DNA of 7,346 nt from Defluviitaleaceae bacterium (GCA_009779525.1 WREB01000051.1:1-7346); one strand, 5' to 3'. Shown: positions 1 to 7,253, counted from the stretch's first letter. Notes: generated by a model not told the origin, from the sequence alone. Program-made: numbers and translations.

Positions 1-1546
1 AACCCTCGACATAATCGGCGCCTACTTCGACAGCATCCCCGGAACGCTCATCGTGCTCAACAACGACTATGAAATCGCTTACGCCAACATGCATTTCAAG
101 CGGACGTTCTCCGGTTTCGACCTGACGTTCCTTTGGCAAAAACTCCTAAACGATGCGGACGAGAGCGACATAAATAAACTAAAGGGCAGATTCGCCGACG
201 CGCTTAAGGACGGCGAGTACACCACGCTCGCGTCTTTCGAGATCGACGGGCGAACGCATTGGTTCACGTACGTCTGCAACGGAATTAGCGACAACGACGG
301 CGCCGTAGTCGTCGTCTGGGACAACACCGAATTGGTTTTGGCGAAGGACCAGGCGCTTTCCGCGAGCAAGGCGAAAAGCGAGTTTTTGGCCAACATGAGC
401 CACGAGATACGCACCCCGATGAACGCGATCATAGGAATGACGACGATCGCGCAGTCGACCGGCGATTTGGAAAAAAAGGACGCCGCGATCGGCAAGATAA
501 AAAACGCCTCGAACCATCTGCTCGGCGTGATAAACGATATCCTGGACATGTCGAAGATCGAATCCGGCAAGTTCGAGCTGTCGCCGGTGGAATTCAACTT
601 CGAGAAGATGCTGCAGCGGACGGCGGGCGTCGTTAATTTCCGAATAGAGGAACGCAAACAAAAGCTCTCGCTTTCAATCGACGCGTCAATTCCCAAGACC
701 CTCGTCGGCGACCAGCAGAGGCTCGCGCAGGTGGTCGCGAACCTGCTTTCTAACGCCGCGAAGTTTACGCCCGAAAACGGCTCGATCGACGTAAAGGCCG
801 CGCTGGTTAAAAACGAAAACGGGCTTTGCGAAATAAAGACCGAGGTCACGGATACCGGAATAGGCATAAGCCGCGAGCAGCAGGCGAAATTGTTCCAATC
901 CTTCATGCAGGCGGAAAGCAGCACTTCCCGCAAGTTCGGGGGGACCGGGCTCGGGCTCGTGATTTCCAAGCGGATCGTCGAGATGATGGGCGGAAAAATC
1001 TGGATCGAGTCGGAGCCGGGAGTCGGAACGACGTTTTTTTTCACCGTTTCGCTGGGCATCGCCGAACCGGGTAAAACGGAAGGCCAGCAAACGAAGGACG
1101 CCGACGGCTCGGACGCGAAGGACATCAAAGGGCTTTTTTCCGGAAAGCGCCTGCTTCTCGCGGAGGACGTCGAGATAAACAGGGAAATCGTGATCGCGCT
1201 GCTCGAGCCGACCGAAATTGAAATCGACTGCGCCGCGAACGGGTTTGAGGCGGTAAAGATTTACGGCGAACGCCCCGATCGCTACGATATCATCTTCATG
1301 GACCTGCAGATGCCGGAGATGGACGGCTTCGAGGCGACCCGCCTGATTCGGGGCGTCGATTCGCCGCGCGCCGTAAGAGTGCCGATCGTCGCGATGACCG
1401 CCAACGTCTTCAAGGACGACATCGAAAACTGCATCGCCGCCGGCATGGACGACCACGTCGGTAAGCCGCTGGACTTCGAACTCGTTATGGACAAGCTTCG
1501 CGACTATCTGCTCGAACGGAAGAATCCAGCCGGTGAGGTTCGATGA
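1..1546 (+). CDS. Hybrid sensor histidine kinase (PAS-HisKA-HATPase-receiver), 5' partial
   Basis: This is a signal-transducing kinase that autophosphorylates on His and passes the phosphate to its own C-terminal receiver. The reading frame is open from base 2, and PAS-like sequence runs through the GTG at 53, so the true start lies left of the window. Numbering from that GTG: PAS remainder about 1-95, short linker about 96-105, HisKA H-box [14 protein letters not shown] with the phosphoacceptor H117, and DHp second helix near 145-175. The ATPase domain has the N-box Asn N234, G1 box DTGIG at 267-271 and G2 GGTGLGL at 296-302. The receiver at about 365-487 has acidic pair E371/D372, phosphoacceptor D417 in FMDLQMP, T449 and K471. 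All catalytic residues are present. No membrane segment or HPt domain is visible in this part. It overlaps the next gene by ATGA. The family call is firm; the stimulus is unknown. Confidence 0.96.
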   Translation, partial: TLDIIGAYFDSIPGTLIVLNNDYEIAYANMHFKRTFSGFDLTFLWQKLLNDADESDINKLKGRFADALKDGEYTTLASFEIDGRTHWFTYVCNGISDNDGAVVVVWDNTELVLAKDQALSASKAKSEFLANMSHEIRTPMNAIIGMTTIAQSTGDLEKKDAAIGKIKNASNHLLGVINDILDMSKIESGKFELSPVEFNFEKMLQRTAGVVNFRIEERKQKLSLSIDASIPKTLVGDQQRLAQVVANLLSNAAKFTPENGSIDVKAALVKNENGLCEIKTEVTDTGIGISREQQAKLFQSFMQAESSTSRKFGGTGLGLVISKRIVEMMGGKIWIESEPGVGTTFFFTVSLGIAEPGKTEGQQTKDADGSDAKDIKGLFSGKRLLLAEDVEINREIVIALLEPTEIEIDCAANGFEAVKIYGERPDRYDIIFMDLQMPEMDGFEATRLIRGVDSPRAVRVPIVAMTANVFKDDIENCIAAGMDDHVGKPLDFELVMDKLRDYLLERKNPAGEVR

Positions 1547-4125
1547 CGTTTTCGCAAAACGATATTTTTAACGCGTCCGTAATGGCGGAAAGCCTGCTTC
1601 CACGCCCGAGGGTCGGCGCGATTTTGGAGGCGGCTTCGCGCTCCAAGCTCGTTTATGTGATCGCGGGCGCGGGTTTCGGCAAAACAACTGCGGTCAGGCA
1701 TTTCGTCGAAGGGTACCCCGAAGCGGTCATGCGCTGGGTGCAGCTCACCGAAAGCGACAACATCGGCTCGCGGTATTGGGAAAACCTGACGCACGTCATT
1801 TCGTTCGACAACCCGGAGCTTTCGGCGCGATTGCGCGAGCTAGGCTTTCCCGAAACCGCCGCAAGGTTCAAGCAGTTCGTTACTATCCTTCGGGCGACGG
1901 AGCACCTTTCGCTCAAAACATTTCTGGTGCTTGACGACTTCCATTTAATAAAGTCAAGCAAGGCGCTCGCGTTCGCCGAACGCTGCGCGCATTTGCAAAT
2001 ACCGGGGGCGTGCGTGATCCTCATCTCGCGAAGCGAACCCGACATAAACGTGGTCTCCCTTTTCTCGAAGGGGCAGGTCCAAATAATCACCGAGGAAGAG
2101 CTGCGCTTCACCGGCGACGAAATAACGGCTTACCTCAACCACAGGCAGATCCCCGTCACGCCCGGCGACGCCCTAAAATTTTTGGAATCGACGGACGGAT
2201 GGGCGCTTGCGGTCCATCTGCTTTCGATGGCGCTTAAACGAAGACCCAAAAATCCGGGCCAGGCGCAAGAAGCGATGAAGGGCAACATAAATAAACTAAT
2301 CGAGACGGAAGCGTTCGGAAATTTGCTTGAGCGCGAGAAAAAGGCGCTCGTCCAAATGTCCTTAATTTCCGACCTTCCGGCGGTCGGCGCGATCCTTTGC
2401 GAATTGTTCGGCGTCGAATCCCTCGGCAAGATCCTTCCGCGCATCTCTTCGTTCGTCTGGTTCGACAGCTTCGCCGACGAACTGAGGGTGCATCCGCTTT
2501 ACCTCGATTATTTGCGAAGCAGGCAGGACATTTTATCGATCGGGGAGGAGCGCGCCGTTTACGCGATCGCGGCCGACTGGTGCGTCAAGCACGATTACAG
2601 CACCGACGCCTTTTTTTATTTTTCGAAACTCGGCGATTACGGCAGGATGCTTGAGATACTGCTTTCCTACCCGTTCAGGCTTCCGCAGGAAACCTGCCTG
2701 TATTTTTTGGGGATCCTCGAGGGGTTAGGAAAAACCGCCGAAAACCGTGGCGAAAGAAATTATTTGCTGCTAACGAACCTGTTCGTCCCGCTTCTCTACG
2801 CCGGCGCGGGCAATTACTTGGAGGCGCGGGAACGCTCGCTTTCGACGATATGCGAATGGGGCGAATCCGGCGACGAATTCGCGCCGTATTTGCTTTACAC
2901 TGCTTATTGCAACCTCGCGTACATTAACATGTATACCTGCGTTTCGTCGCACCGCTACGATTTCGCCCTAAATCTAAAAAACGCGATCGCCAATTTCAAC
3001 AGGTCCAAAGTCGCGCCGGTTAGGGTCAAGGGCTCCTTCGCGTTCGCGAACGTAAGGTCGTTCGCGTGCCTGGTCGGGGCGGGCGCTTGCGAGGGCGACG
3101 TCGACGCATTCCTCGAATCATCGAGGCGCGCATCCGTCTACATCAAACAAACCTACCACTGCCTTTACTACGGCTACGAAGAGCTCGCCGCCTGCGAAGC
3201 CGCATTTTACAGAAACAAGATCGAGGCGGCGAGGAGCTCGGCCCATCTGGCGCTGCTTCGTTCGCGCGAAAAAAACCAGCGCCAGATAGAAATGATGGCG
3301 GATTTTTACCTGCTTCGCATCGCGGCGTACGACGGCGACCGCCAAATGGCAGAAGAAATGGCCAGGCAGCTTCGCGCCCACTTGGACGTCGAGGAGTTTT
3401 GGAACAGGCAGCCGCTCTACGACTTGTTCATGGGATTTTACTACGCGGCGACCGGTGAATGCGAGAGCGCGGCGGGCTGGATCGCATCGGACGAACGCGA
3501 CGAGGCGACCGAGGCGCACATTCCCGTGATGGAGCTTATCGTAGGGGTCAAGCTTAAAATTGCGGCAAAAAATTACAACCGGGCGCTTGCGGTTTTGGCG
3601 AAGTCGTACCCGAGGAACGCCGAATATCGGTTTTTGTTCGGCGAGCTGACGCTCTCGCTGCTTCAGGCGGCGGCGCGCGCGAGCACCGGCGACGCGAAGG
3701 GCGCCGCGGCCGACTTGGAAACCGCTTATGAAATTTCATGCGAAGGCGCGTTTCCGACGCCGTTCATCGAACTCGGCGCCGAATTTAAGACGCTTCGCAA
3801 GGCCGCGCAAGAAGCCGGGACGACGATTCCCGCGAAATGGCTCGACATGATAGGCAGAAAGGCTTCCGCCTATGCGAAAAAAACCGGCGCCCTAAAATCC
3901 GCGCCGGACGCTTTGCCTAACCAACCGGACCAAATACGCCTTTCCGTAAGGGAGCGCGAGGTGCTCGCGGAAGTTTCGCGCGGGCTTTCGCGCGAGGAAA
4001 TCGCGGCGAGCCGCTATATGTCCGTAAACACCGTAAAGAAAGTGATGCAATCCATTTTCTTGAAGCTTGGCGCCAACAACAACGCCGAAGCCGTGCGCAT
4101 CGCGGCGGGGATGAAAATTATTTGA
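1543..4125 (+). CDS. MalT-like ATP-dependent LuxR-family transcriptional regulator
   Basis: This is a large STAND-type regulator of 860 residues, close to the length of E. coli MalT (about 900). Such proteins bind ATP and an inducer, oligomerise, and bind DNA through a C-terminal LuxR helix-turn-helix. Visible elements are Walker [10 protein letters not shown] at 41-49, Walker [10 protein letters not shown] at 126-134, and a sensor-like ILISRSEPD at 159-167. A long helical, TPR-like middle follows (about 340-790). The HTH occupies 800-860, with [17 protein letters not shown] and the recognition helix near [10 protein letters not shown]. There is no receiver domain, so it is not a classical response regulator. 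The start is ATG at 1543, inside the kinase stop (ATGA), preceded by GGTGAGG at 1532-1538 with a 4-base spacer, which implies translational coupling. The inducer and target genes cannot be read from the sequence. No terminator follows the stop. Confidence 0.93.
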   Translation: MTFSQNDIFNASVMAESLLPRPRVGAILEAASRSKLVYVIAGAGFGKTTAVRHFVEGYPEAVMRWVQLTESDNIGSRYWENLTHVISFDNPELSARLRELGFPETAARFKQFVTILRATEHLSLKTFLVLDDFHLIKSSKALAFAERCAHLQIPGACVILISRSEPDINVVSLFSKGQVQIITEEELRFTGDEITAYLNHRQIPVTPGDALKFLESTDGWALAVHLLSMALKRRPKNPGQAQEAMKGNINKLIETEAFGNLLEREKKALVQMSLISDLPAVGAILCELFGVESLGKILPRISSFVWFDSFADELRVHPLYLDYLRSRQDILSIGEERAVYAIAADWCVKHDYSTDAFFYFSKLGDYGRMLEILLSYPFRLPQETCLYFLGILEGLGKTAENRGERNYLLLTNLFVPLLYAGAGNYLEARERSLSTICEWGESGDEFAPYLLYTAYCNLAYINMYTCVSSHRYDFALNLKNAIANFNRSKVAPVRVKGSFAFANVRSFACLVGAGACEGDVDAFLESSRRASVYIKQTYHCLYYGYEELAACEAAFYRNKIEAARSSAHLALLRSREKNQRQIEMMADFYLLRIAAYDGDRQMAEEMARQLRAHLDVEEFWNRQPLYDLFMGFYYAATGECESAAGWIASDERDEATEAHIPVMELIVGVKLKIAAKNYNRALAVLAKSYPRNAEYRFLFGELTLSLLQAAARASTGDAKGAAADLETAYEISCEGAFPTPFIELGAEFKTLRKAAQEAGTTIPAKWLDMIGRKASAYAKKTGALKSAPDALPNQPDQIRLSVREREVLAEVSRGLSREEIAASRYMSVNTVKKVMQSIFLKLGANNNAEAVRIAAGMKII

Positions 4126-4136
4126 TCCTGTCAGTC

Positions 4137-4709
4137 CTATGATTTTTCGTTTTTGACGTTTGCGTAGCGATCGTTTCGCTTTTCGGCGGTGAAGACGAAA
4201 TATCCGTTCGATTCGGCGATCGCGACGCCTCCGAAAATCGATATCAGTTTATTCTTATACCATTCCCTTCGCTTGGTTACCATCACCAGCCTGCCGCCTA
4301 CGGCGAGCCTGTTGAAACCCTTTTCGACGAAGCGCTTCGGAACGCTGAAATCCGAATGGTACGGCGGATTCGACATGATTACGGTAAAGCCGCGCTCGAT
4401 TATGCCGTCGAAGCAGTCGCTTTCGCAAACTAAGACGCCTGCGACGCCGTTTTGCGCGGCGTTCGATTTTGCGAGAGAAATGCATCTGGCGTCTATGTCG
4501 GACATTGTCACGTTGCCGTCTCCTATGATTTTTGCCGCGTATATCCCGACGGCCCCGTATCCGCAGCCGAGGTCGAGCAGCTTGTCCGACGGCGAAAGCG
4601 CGGTCTGCGATATCATCGCGAGCGTGCCGGAGTCTACTCTGCCCGGCGAAAAGACGGCCGCGTCCGTCTCGAATGTAAGCTCGACGCCGCCAATCGTTTC
4701 CTTAAACAC
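4137..4709 (-). CDS. Class I SAM-dependent methyltransferase, RsmC/YbxB-like (MTS domain)
   Basis: This 190-residue protein matches the catalytic half of RsmC/RlmG-type 16S/23S rRNA guanine-N2 methyltransferases, which occurs as a stand-alone protein (YbxB type) in many bacteria. Motif I is LDLGCGYGAVG at 45-55, the ribose-binding acidic residue lies in MSDID near D71, and the catalytic motif is SNPPYH at 113-118. The N-terminal FSPGRVDSGT at 20-29 also fits the family. The start is GTG at 4707-4709, chosen because AGGGGGG lies at 4715-4721 with a 5-base spacer and an in-frame TAA lies just upstream with no other start between. An overlapping ATG one frame off leads nowhere. The gene converges with the regulator: its TAG stop is 11 bases from the regulator stop. 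RNA as substrate is inferred from the family; other small-molecule or protein substrates are not excluded. Confidence 0.87.
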   Translation of the reverse strand: MFKETIGGVELTFETDAAVFSPGRVDSGTLAMISQTALSPSDKLLDLGCGYGAVGIYAAKIIGDGNVTMSDIDARCISLAKSNAAQNGVAGVLVCESDCFDGIIERGFTVIMSNPPYHSDFSVPKRFVEKGFNRLAVGGRLVMVTKRREWYKNKLISIFGGVAIAESNGYFVFTAEKRNDRYANVKNEKS

Positions 4710-4714
4710 ATGCG

Positions 4715-4721
4715 CCCCCCT
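4715..4721 (-). promoter_or_regulatory. Shine-Dalgarno site fixing the GTG start of the methyltransferase
   Basis: AGGGGGG on the - strand with a 5-base spacer to the GTG at 4709. It decides the start against the out-of-frame ATG that overlaps the GTG. Confidence 0.7.
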
Positions 4722-4778
4722 AAAAAATTAATTACGTCGCCGCGAAGGCGGGTGGCGAAATTTTTTTTTGAAAATCGG

Positions 4779-4792
4779 TTTTTCGCGAAAAA
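4779..4792. repeat. Perfect 14-base palindrome TTTTTCGCGAAAAA
   Basis: A perfect self-complementary sequence lies at the distal end of the terminator U-tract of the leftward operon, in the gap before the methyltransferase gene. It may simply be chance in an A/T-tract context, or a protein-binding dyad for the downstream gene. Function is unassigned. Confidence 0.5.
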
Positions 4793-4812
4793 AAACGCCT
4801 TTCGGCGTTTTA
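4788..4812 (-). terminator. Intrinsic terminator of the flagellin/TIM-barrel unit
   Basis: Read on the - strand, the TAA stop of the TIM-barrel gene runs straight into AAAACGCC, a GAAA tetraloop, then GGCGTTTTTTTT. The stem is five G-C-rich pairs (ACGCC/GGCGT) plus flanking A-U pairs, followed by an unbroken run of eight T. This is a textbook Rho-independent terminator overlapping the stop codon. On the + strand the following T stretch is interrupted, so it would work less well in that direction. Confidence 0.9.
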
Positions 4813-5664
4813 TTTCATTATCGAAGTCTTTTCGGGACTCGGCCTGCCCTCCGTGCCGGGCGGCCTCCTCTCGATCGCCGCGAGCGATATTTCGGCGTCC
4901 TCCGCGGCTTCCTTCGGCGTGAACGCGCCGCAGACGACCATGTCCTCCTCGCGCAGCGTGGCGTACGCGAACGTAAGGCCGACGAACGGAGTCACGCGGC
5001 CCGCCGCCATCGGCTTGATGGCCATGACGGGCTTCTTCGCGGCCCAGATGACTTTGTGGATGTACTCGATCTCGACTTGCATCAAAAATCCCATGCAGTT
5101 GTATATCTGTATGTAGGACTCGACGTCGTACTCGTTTTGGTCCGCGTAGATCACGACTTCCGGCATGTGCGCGGAAAGGCCCGGAATCATTTGGTTTTCG
5201 CGGATCATGTACAAATAGTCGGGCAGCCTGTCGATCCGTTTCGTGTGCTTGTCGAGAAGCTCCTCGACTTTGCTGTGGAAGACGAACAAAAAGTCGGCAC
5301 CCTTTTCCTTTACGTGCTTCGTGTAGTCCTCGGCGCTTTTGCGCGCCTCCTTCGTGTCCGCTACGTCGGGGCTGTAAGTAAAAATCTTGATTATCTTGCG
5401 GCCCGTCTTATCCTCGGCGTCCTTAAGGCCCGCCAGGAGTATCTCGCATCTTTCGCCCGGATTATAGGGCACCACGATCGCGTCGATCCCGTTTTCGAGA
5501 TACGAGCAGGCGATCTGCGACATCGCGGCGACGCTTCCGTTTACCTGCCAAATGTATTCGCCCGCCGAGGCGGTGGTGTGGCTGTAGCCGAGAAGCCAAT
5601 TCGAACCCATAATCAACCGCGGAAGCGATACGCCCCCAACGGTCGTGCGGGGAAAGTCTTTCAT
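4810..5664 (-). CDS. TIM-barrel protein with aldo/keto-reductase-like features, function unknown
   Basis: A 284-residue cytoplasmic protein with no signal peptide or membrane segment. Regular beta/alpha alternation fits a TIM barrel: strands near RLIMGSNW (16-23), DAIVVP (61-66), KIIKIFTYS (90-98), ADFLFVFH (123-130), a strand ending in VVIYA (170-174), PVMAIKPMAAG (212-222) and DMVVCGAF (241-248). The strand PVMAIKPMAAGR followed by a small helix and VVCGAFTPKEAAED resembles the last part of aldo/keto reductases. The usual Asp-Tyr-Lys-His tetrad could not be assigned, so NADPH-dependent reductase activity is not established. The start is ATG at 5664: GGAGG at 5670-5674 sits 5 bases before it, whereas the TTG one codon upstream would leave only 2. 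It follows the flagellin stop by 34 bases without a terminator and ends in a strong one, so it is probably the last gene of the flagellin unit. The C-terminal tail (about 266-284) is polar and probably disordered. Confidence 0.85.
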   Translation of the reverse strand: MKDFPRTTVGGVSLPRLIMGSNWLLGYSHTTASAGEYIWQVNGSVAAMSQIACSYLENGIDAIVVPYNPGERCEILLAGLKDAEDKTGRKIIKIFTYSPDVADTKEARKSAEDYTKHVKEKGADFLFVFHSKVEELLDKHTKRIDRLPDYLYMIRENQMIPGLSAHMPEVVIYADQNEYDVESYIQIYNCMGFLMQVEIEYIHKVIWAAKKPVMAIKPMAAGRVTPFVGLTFAYATLREEDMVVCGAFTPKEAAEDAEISLAAIERRPPGTEGRPSPEKTSIMK

Positions 5665-5669
5665 CAATG

Positions 5670-5674
5670 CCTCC
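5670..5674 (-). promoter_or_regulatory. Shine-Dalgarno GGAGG for the TIM-barrel gene
   Basis: GGAGG on the - strand, 5 bases before ATG 5664 and 2 bases before the TTG at 5667. This spacing favours the ATG and a 284-residue product. Confidence 0.8.
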
Positions 5675-5698
5675 AGAAATAATTTATGTAATTAAGCT

Positions 5699-6478
5699 TC
5701 AACCGATCAGCGAAAGCGGCGCCGCCGCGCTTTCCTGCTTGTTCTTCTGCATGAAAAGCCTCGCGTCGTTTAGGATCCGCTCCTTGTTGTAGTCGCTTAT
5801 CCCCTTCGCAACGTCCAGGTCGGCTATGCGGCTCTTCGCCGCGGCTTGGTTTAGCATCGTGACGCTGTTTGAGTTTATCGTATAATCGAACCTGTTTTCC
5901 ATCGAGCCGAGGTACGATCTGGTTTGGCTTACCTGCCCTATCGCCCTGTCGACGTCGTCAAGGCTGAAAGTTCCCGGGCCCTTGGTAACGTCGAAGTTTT
6001 TTATGCCAAGCGCGAGCGTGCTCATGTCGGAAATGCTGACCAACGCGCCCGTCCCGTCGGGCGAGGAGGCGGTGTTGCGGTTGACGAAGCTGCCGTCGAG
6101 CAGGTTTTGGTTGTTAAACTGCGTTCCGCGCGCTATGTCGTTGATGCCCATAGCGATTTGGTCGACTTCCATCTGCATCAATTCGCGGTCGGATTCAGTG
6201 TAGATTCCGTTCGACGCCTGCACGCCAAGCTCCCTTATCCGCTGGAGGCCGTCGTTGATGACCGAAAGCCCGCCCTCAGCCGTGCGCACAAGGTTCCGCA
6301 TGTCCTCGGTGTTTTGCGAACCACGGTCTAGCCCGCGTATCTGGCTTTCCATTTTTTCGGCGATCGCAAGTCCGGCCGCGTCGTCCGCGGCGGAATTGAT
6401 CCGCTTCATCGTCGAAAGGCGCATCATGGTATCTTGCATCCTGATGTTTACGATGCTGTCTATGGTCACTCGAAACAT
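5699..6478 (-). CDS. Flagellin, short and divergent
   Basis: Structural protein of the flagellar filament, exported by the flagellar type III system; 259 residues. The conserved N-terminal D0/D1 block spans about 26-130, with RINSAADDAAGLAIAEKM, QIRGLDRGSQN, TAEGGLSVINDGLQRIRELG and FNNQNLLDGS. The C-terminal block spans about 185-259, with SYLGSMENRFDYTINS, AKSRIADLDVAKGISDYN and ILNDARLFMQKNKQ. Only about 50 residues separate the blocks, so outer D2/D3 domains are absent. The N-terminus is odd: the RIN motif begins at residue 26, about ten residues earlier than in E. coli FliC, and the usual LSSGLRIN is LSTMKRIN. The start is uncertain: ATG 6478 touches the GGAAGG at 6479-6484 with no spacer, while GTG 6469 (codon 4) would have a 9-base spacer. 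It follows the upstream small gene by 29 bases and shares its promoter. A minor or accessory flagellin role is possible. Confidence 0.93.
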   Translation of the reverse strand: MFRVTIDSIVNIRMQDTMMRLSTMKRINSAADDAAGLAIAEKMESQIRGLDRGSQNTEDMRNLVRTAEGGLSVINDGLQRIRELGVQASNGIYTESDRELMQMEVDQIAMGINDIARGTQFNNQNLLDGSFVNRNTASSPDGTGALVSISDMSTLALGIKNFDVTKGPGTFSLDDVDRAIGQVSQTRSYLGSMENRFDYTINSNSVTMLNQAAAKSRIADLDVAKGISDYNKERILNDARLFMQKNKQESAAAPLSLIG

Positions 6479-6491
6479 CCTTCCATTATGT

Positions 6492-6510
6492 TAATCGGCT
6501 TTCGCCGTTA
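6492..6510 (-). other. Intercistronic hairpin with GAAA loop before the flagellin gene
   Basis: Read on the - strand, TAA (stop of the upstream gene) CGGC GAAA GCCG A TTA folds into a 4-pair G-C stem with a GAAA tetraloop, extended by three A-U pairs if one A bulges. There is no T-tract, so it is not a terminator. It could stabilise the 5' end of flagellin mRNA or mark a processing point. Its 3' arm contains GCCGATTA, close to the GCCGATAA box at 7201-7208. The hairpin offers a second explanation for that motif. Confidence 0.5.
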
Positions 6511-7143
6511 CGCTTCGGTTTTTTTCGCAAGCAGCGAAATCGCCGAGGCGGACCCCGCGTTCGCCCATTCGTCGAAGCCGTTCATGACCGCTTCGTACGT
6601 TTTTTTGCTGATTTCGGGGAGTTCGCCGCCCCATATTTTTTCGACTTCCTTAAAGCCCTGATCCACCGCGCCGCGCAGCAAATCTACCTTGGAAGGGTCG
6701 CCGCCCGAAAGCGCCACCGCGAAGTCAAGCAGGCGCTTTGCGGTCTCCTCTACGCTGTAATAGCCGCCTTCCTCTATTTCCGCCGTCGCCGCGGCGCGCG
6801 TTTCGTCGTCGATCTCTACTTGATTCGGGTCGTTCCAATCGATCTTGCCGTACCAGTCGTAAGCCAGGTCGAACTTTTGGGCCTGTTTGTTCAGGAGCGT
6901 CTCGACGAGCATCCTGAACTGCTCCACTTTCGAGTCGTGCTCCGACCACATCTTCCTGACTTTTTCCATGTCGGGCTCGTAGATCGCGTTGTTTTTCGAA
7001 GGTTCGTATACCGCGGCTTCGTCCTTAGGCGCAGCCGAGAGCGCCTGCGACGCGTCGCCGGCGCTGTCGGTTTGCCCGCTTGGCTGCGCCGGCGTTATAA
7101 CCGCCGGATCGTATGCGTTTAACACTATTCCATTTAAATCCAT
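6508..7143 (-). CDS. Flagellin-linked protein of unknown function
   Basis: A 211-residue, acidic, soluble protein. From the chosen start: a low-complexity Ala/Ser/Pro/Asp N-terminus (about 1-43), a doublet AVYEP (44-48) and AIYEP (53-57), a helical stretch EKVRKMWSEHDSKVEQFRM (60-78), then a conserved-looking C-terminal half with GGYYSVEETAKRLLDFAVALSGGDPSK (126-152) and WGGELPEISKKTYEAVMNGFDEW (171-193). I recognise this layout from proteins found near flagellar genes in Clostridia and other bacteria, some of which carry misleading names; no biochemical role is known to me. The start is ATG 7143 because AAGGAGG at 7151-7157 precedes it by 7 bases; the ATG nine codons upstream (7170) has no such site. 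It heads the leftward unit, 29 bases before flagellin, suggesting a part in filament assembly, export or regulation. That role is inference. Confidence 0.85.
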   Translation of the reverse strand: MDLNGIVLNAYDPAVITPAQPSGQTDSAGDASQALSAAPKDEAAVYEPSKNNAIYEPDMEKVRKMWSEHDSKVEQFRMLVETLLNKQAQKFDLAYDWYGKIDWNDPNQVEIDDETRAAATAEIEEGGYYSVEETAKRLLDFAVALSGGDPSKVDLLRGAVDQGFKEVEKIWGGELPEISKKTYEAVMNGFDEWANAGSASAISLLAKKTEA

Positions 7144-7150
7144 AGGTAGG

Positions 7151-7157
7151 CCTCCTT
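7151..7157 (-). promoter_or_regulatory. Shine-Dalgarno AAGGAGG deciding the start of the flagellin-linked gene
   Basis: A full AAGGAGG on the - strand, 7 bases before ATG 7143. It lies inside the longer open frame starting at 7170, which shows that the extra nine codons are probably untranslated. Confidence 0.85.
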
Positions 7158-7200
7158 GCCTGTCGTTCATCCCGCGTTAATTATTTTAATACTCAAATTT

Positions 7201-7228
7201 TTATCGGCTTTTAAAATTAATTCAATTA
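7201..7228 (-). promoter_or_regulatory. Candidate flagellar sigma-28 promoter for the leftward unit
   Basis: On the - strand GCCGATAA (7201-7208) equals the consensus -10 of sigma-28/FliA (sigma-D) flagellar promoters. The -35 is weak: TAAT (7225-7228) at a 16-base spacing, against TAAA at about 14-15. Position is right, with a leader of roughly 50 bases to ATG 7143, and the downstream genes include flagellin, a classic sigma-28 target. The -10 match is seen directly; use by sigma-28 is inferred. Confidence 0.65.
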
Positions 7229-7253
7229 TAACCAAGAAACCGACGCGGCGCAA
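7225..7253 (-). promoter_or_regulatory. Candidate housekeeping (sigma-70/A) promoter for the leftward unit
   Basis: A perfect TATAAT (7225-7230, - strand) lies 17 bases from TTGCGC (7248-7253), which matches three of six -35 positions. It would start transcription about 25 bases upstream of the sigma-28-like start. One 9-base ACGCGGCGC element overlaps its -35, a position suited to regulation. Confidence 0.5.

Noticed and set aside
53..55. GTG at 53 as the true start of the kinase
   Set aside because: The frame stays open to the left edge and reads as PAS sequence ([17 protein letters not shown]) before this codon, with no Shine-Dalgarno site, so the gene begins outside the window.
79..1128. 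A 349-codon open frame on the - strand across the kinase
   Set aside because: It lies fully antisense to a kinase with all conserved motifs, shows Ser/Ile/Phe-rich low-complexity sequence with no recognisable domain, and reflects the base bias of the GC-rich coding strand.
4766..4781. AAACCGATTTT on the - strand as a third sigma-28-like box upstream of the methyltransferase
   Set aside because: It lacks the leading G of GCCGAT, has no -35, and lies in an A/T-tract stretch beside the terminator where partial matches are expected.
4768..5682. A 304-codon open frame on the + strand opposite the TIM-barrel gene
   Set aside because: Its product is Arg/His/Val-rich with no domain, it runs through the terminator and the Shine-Dalgarno site of the opposite gene, and the - strand frame has a good ribosome site, plausible fold and a terminator at its stop.
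7144..7170. ATG at 7170 as the start of the flagellin-linked gene
   Set aside because: A full AAGGAGG lies inside these codons, ideally spaced for ATG 7143, and nothing similar precedes 7170.
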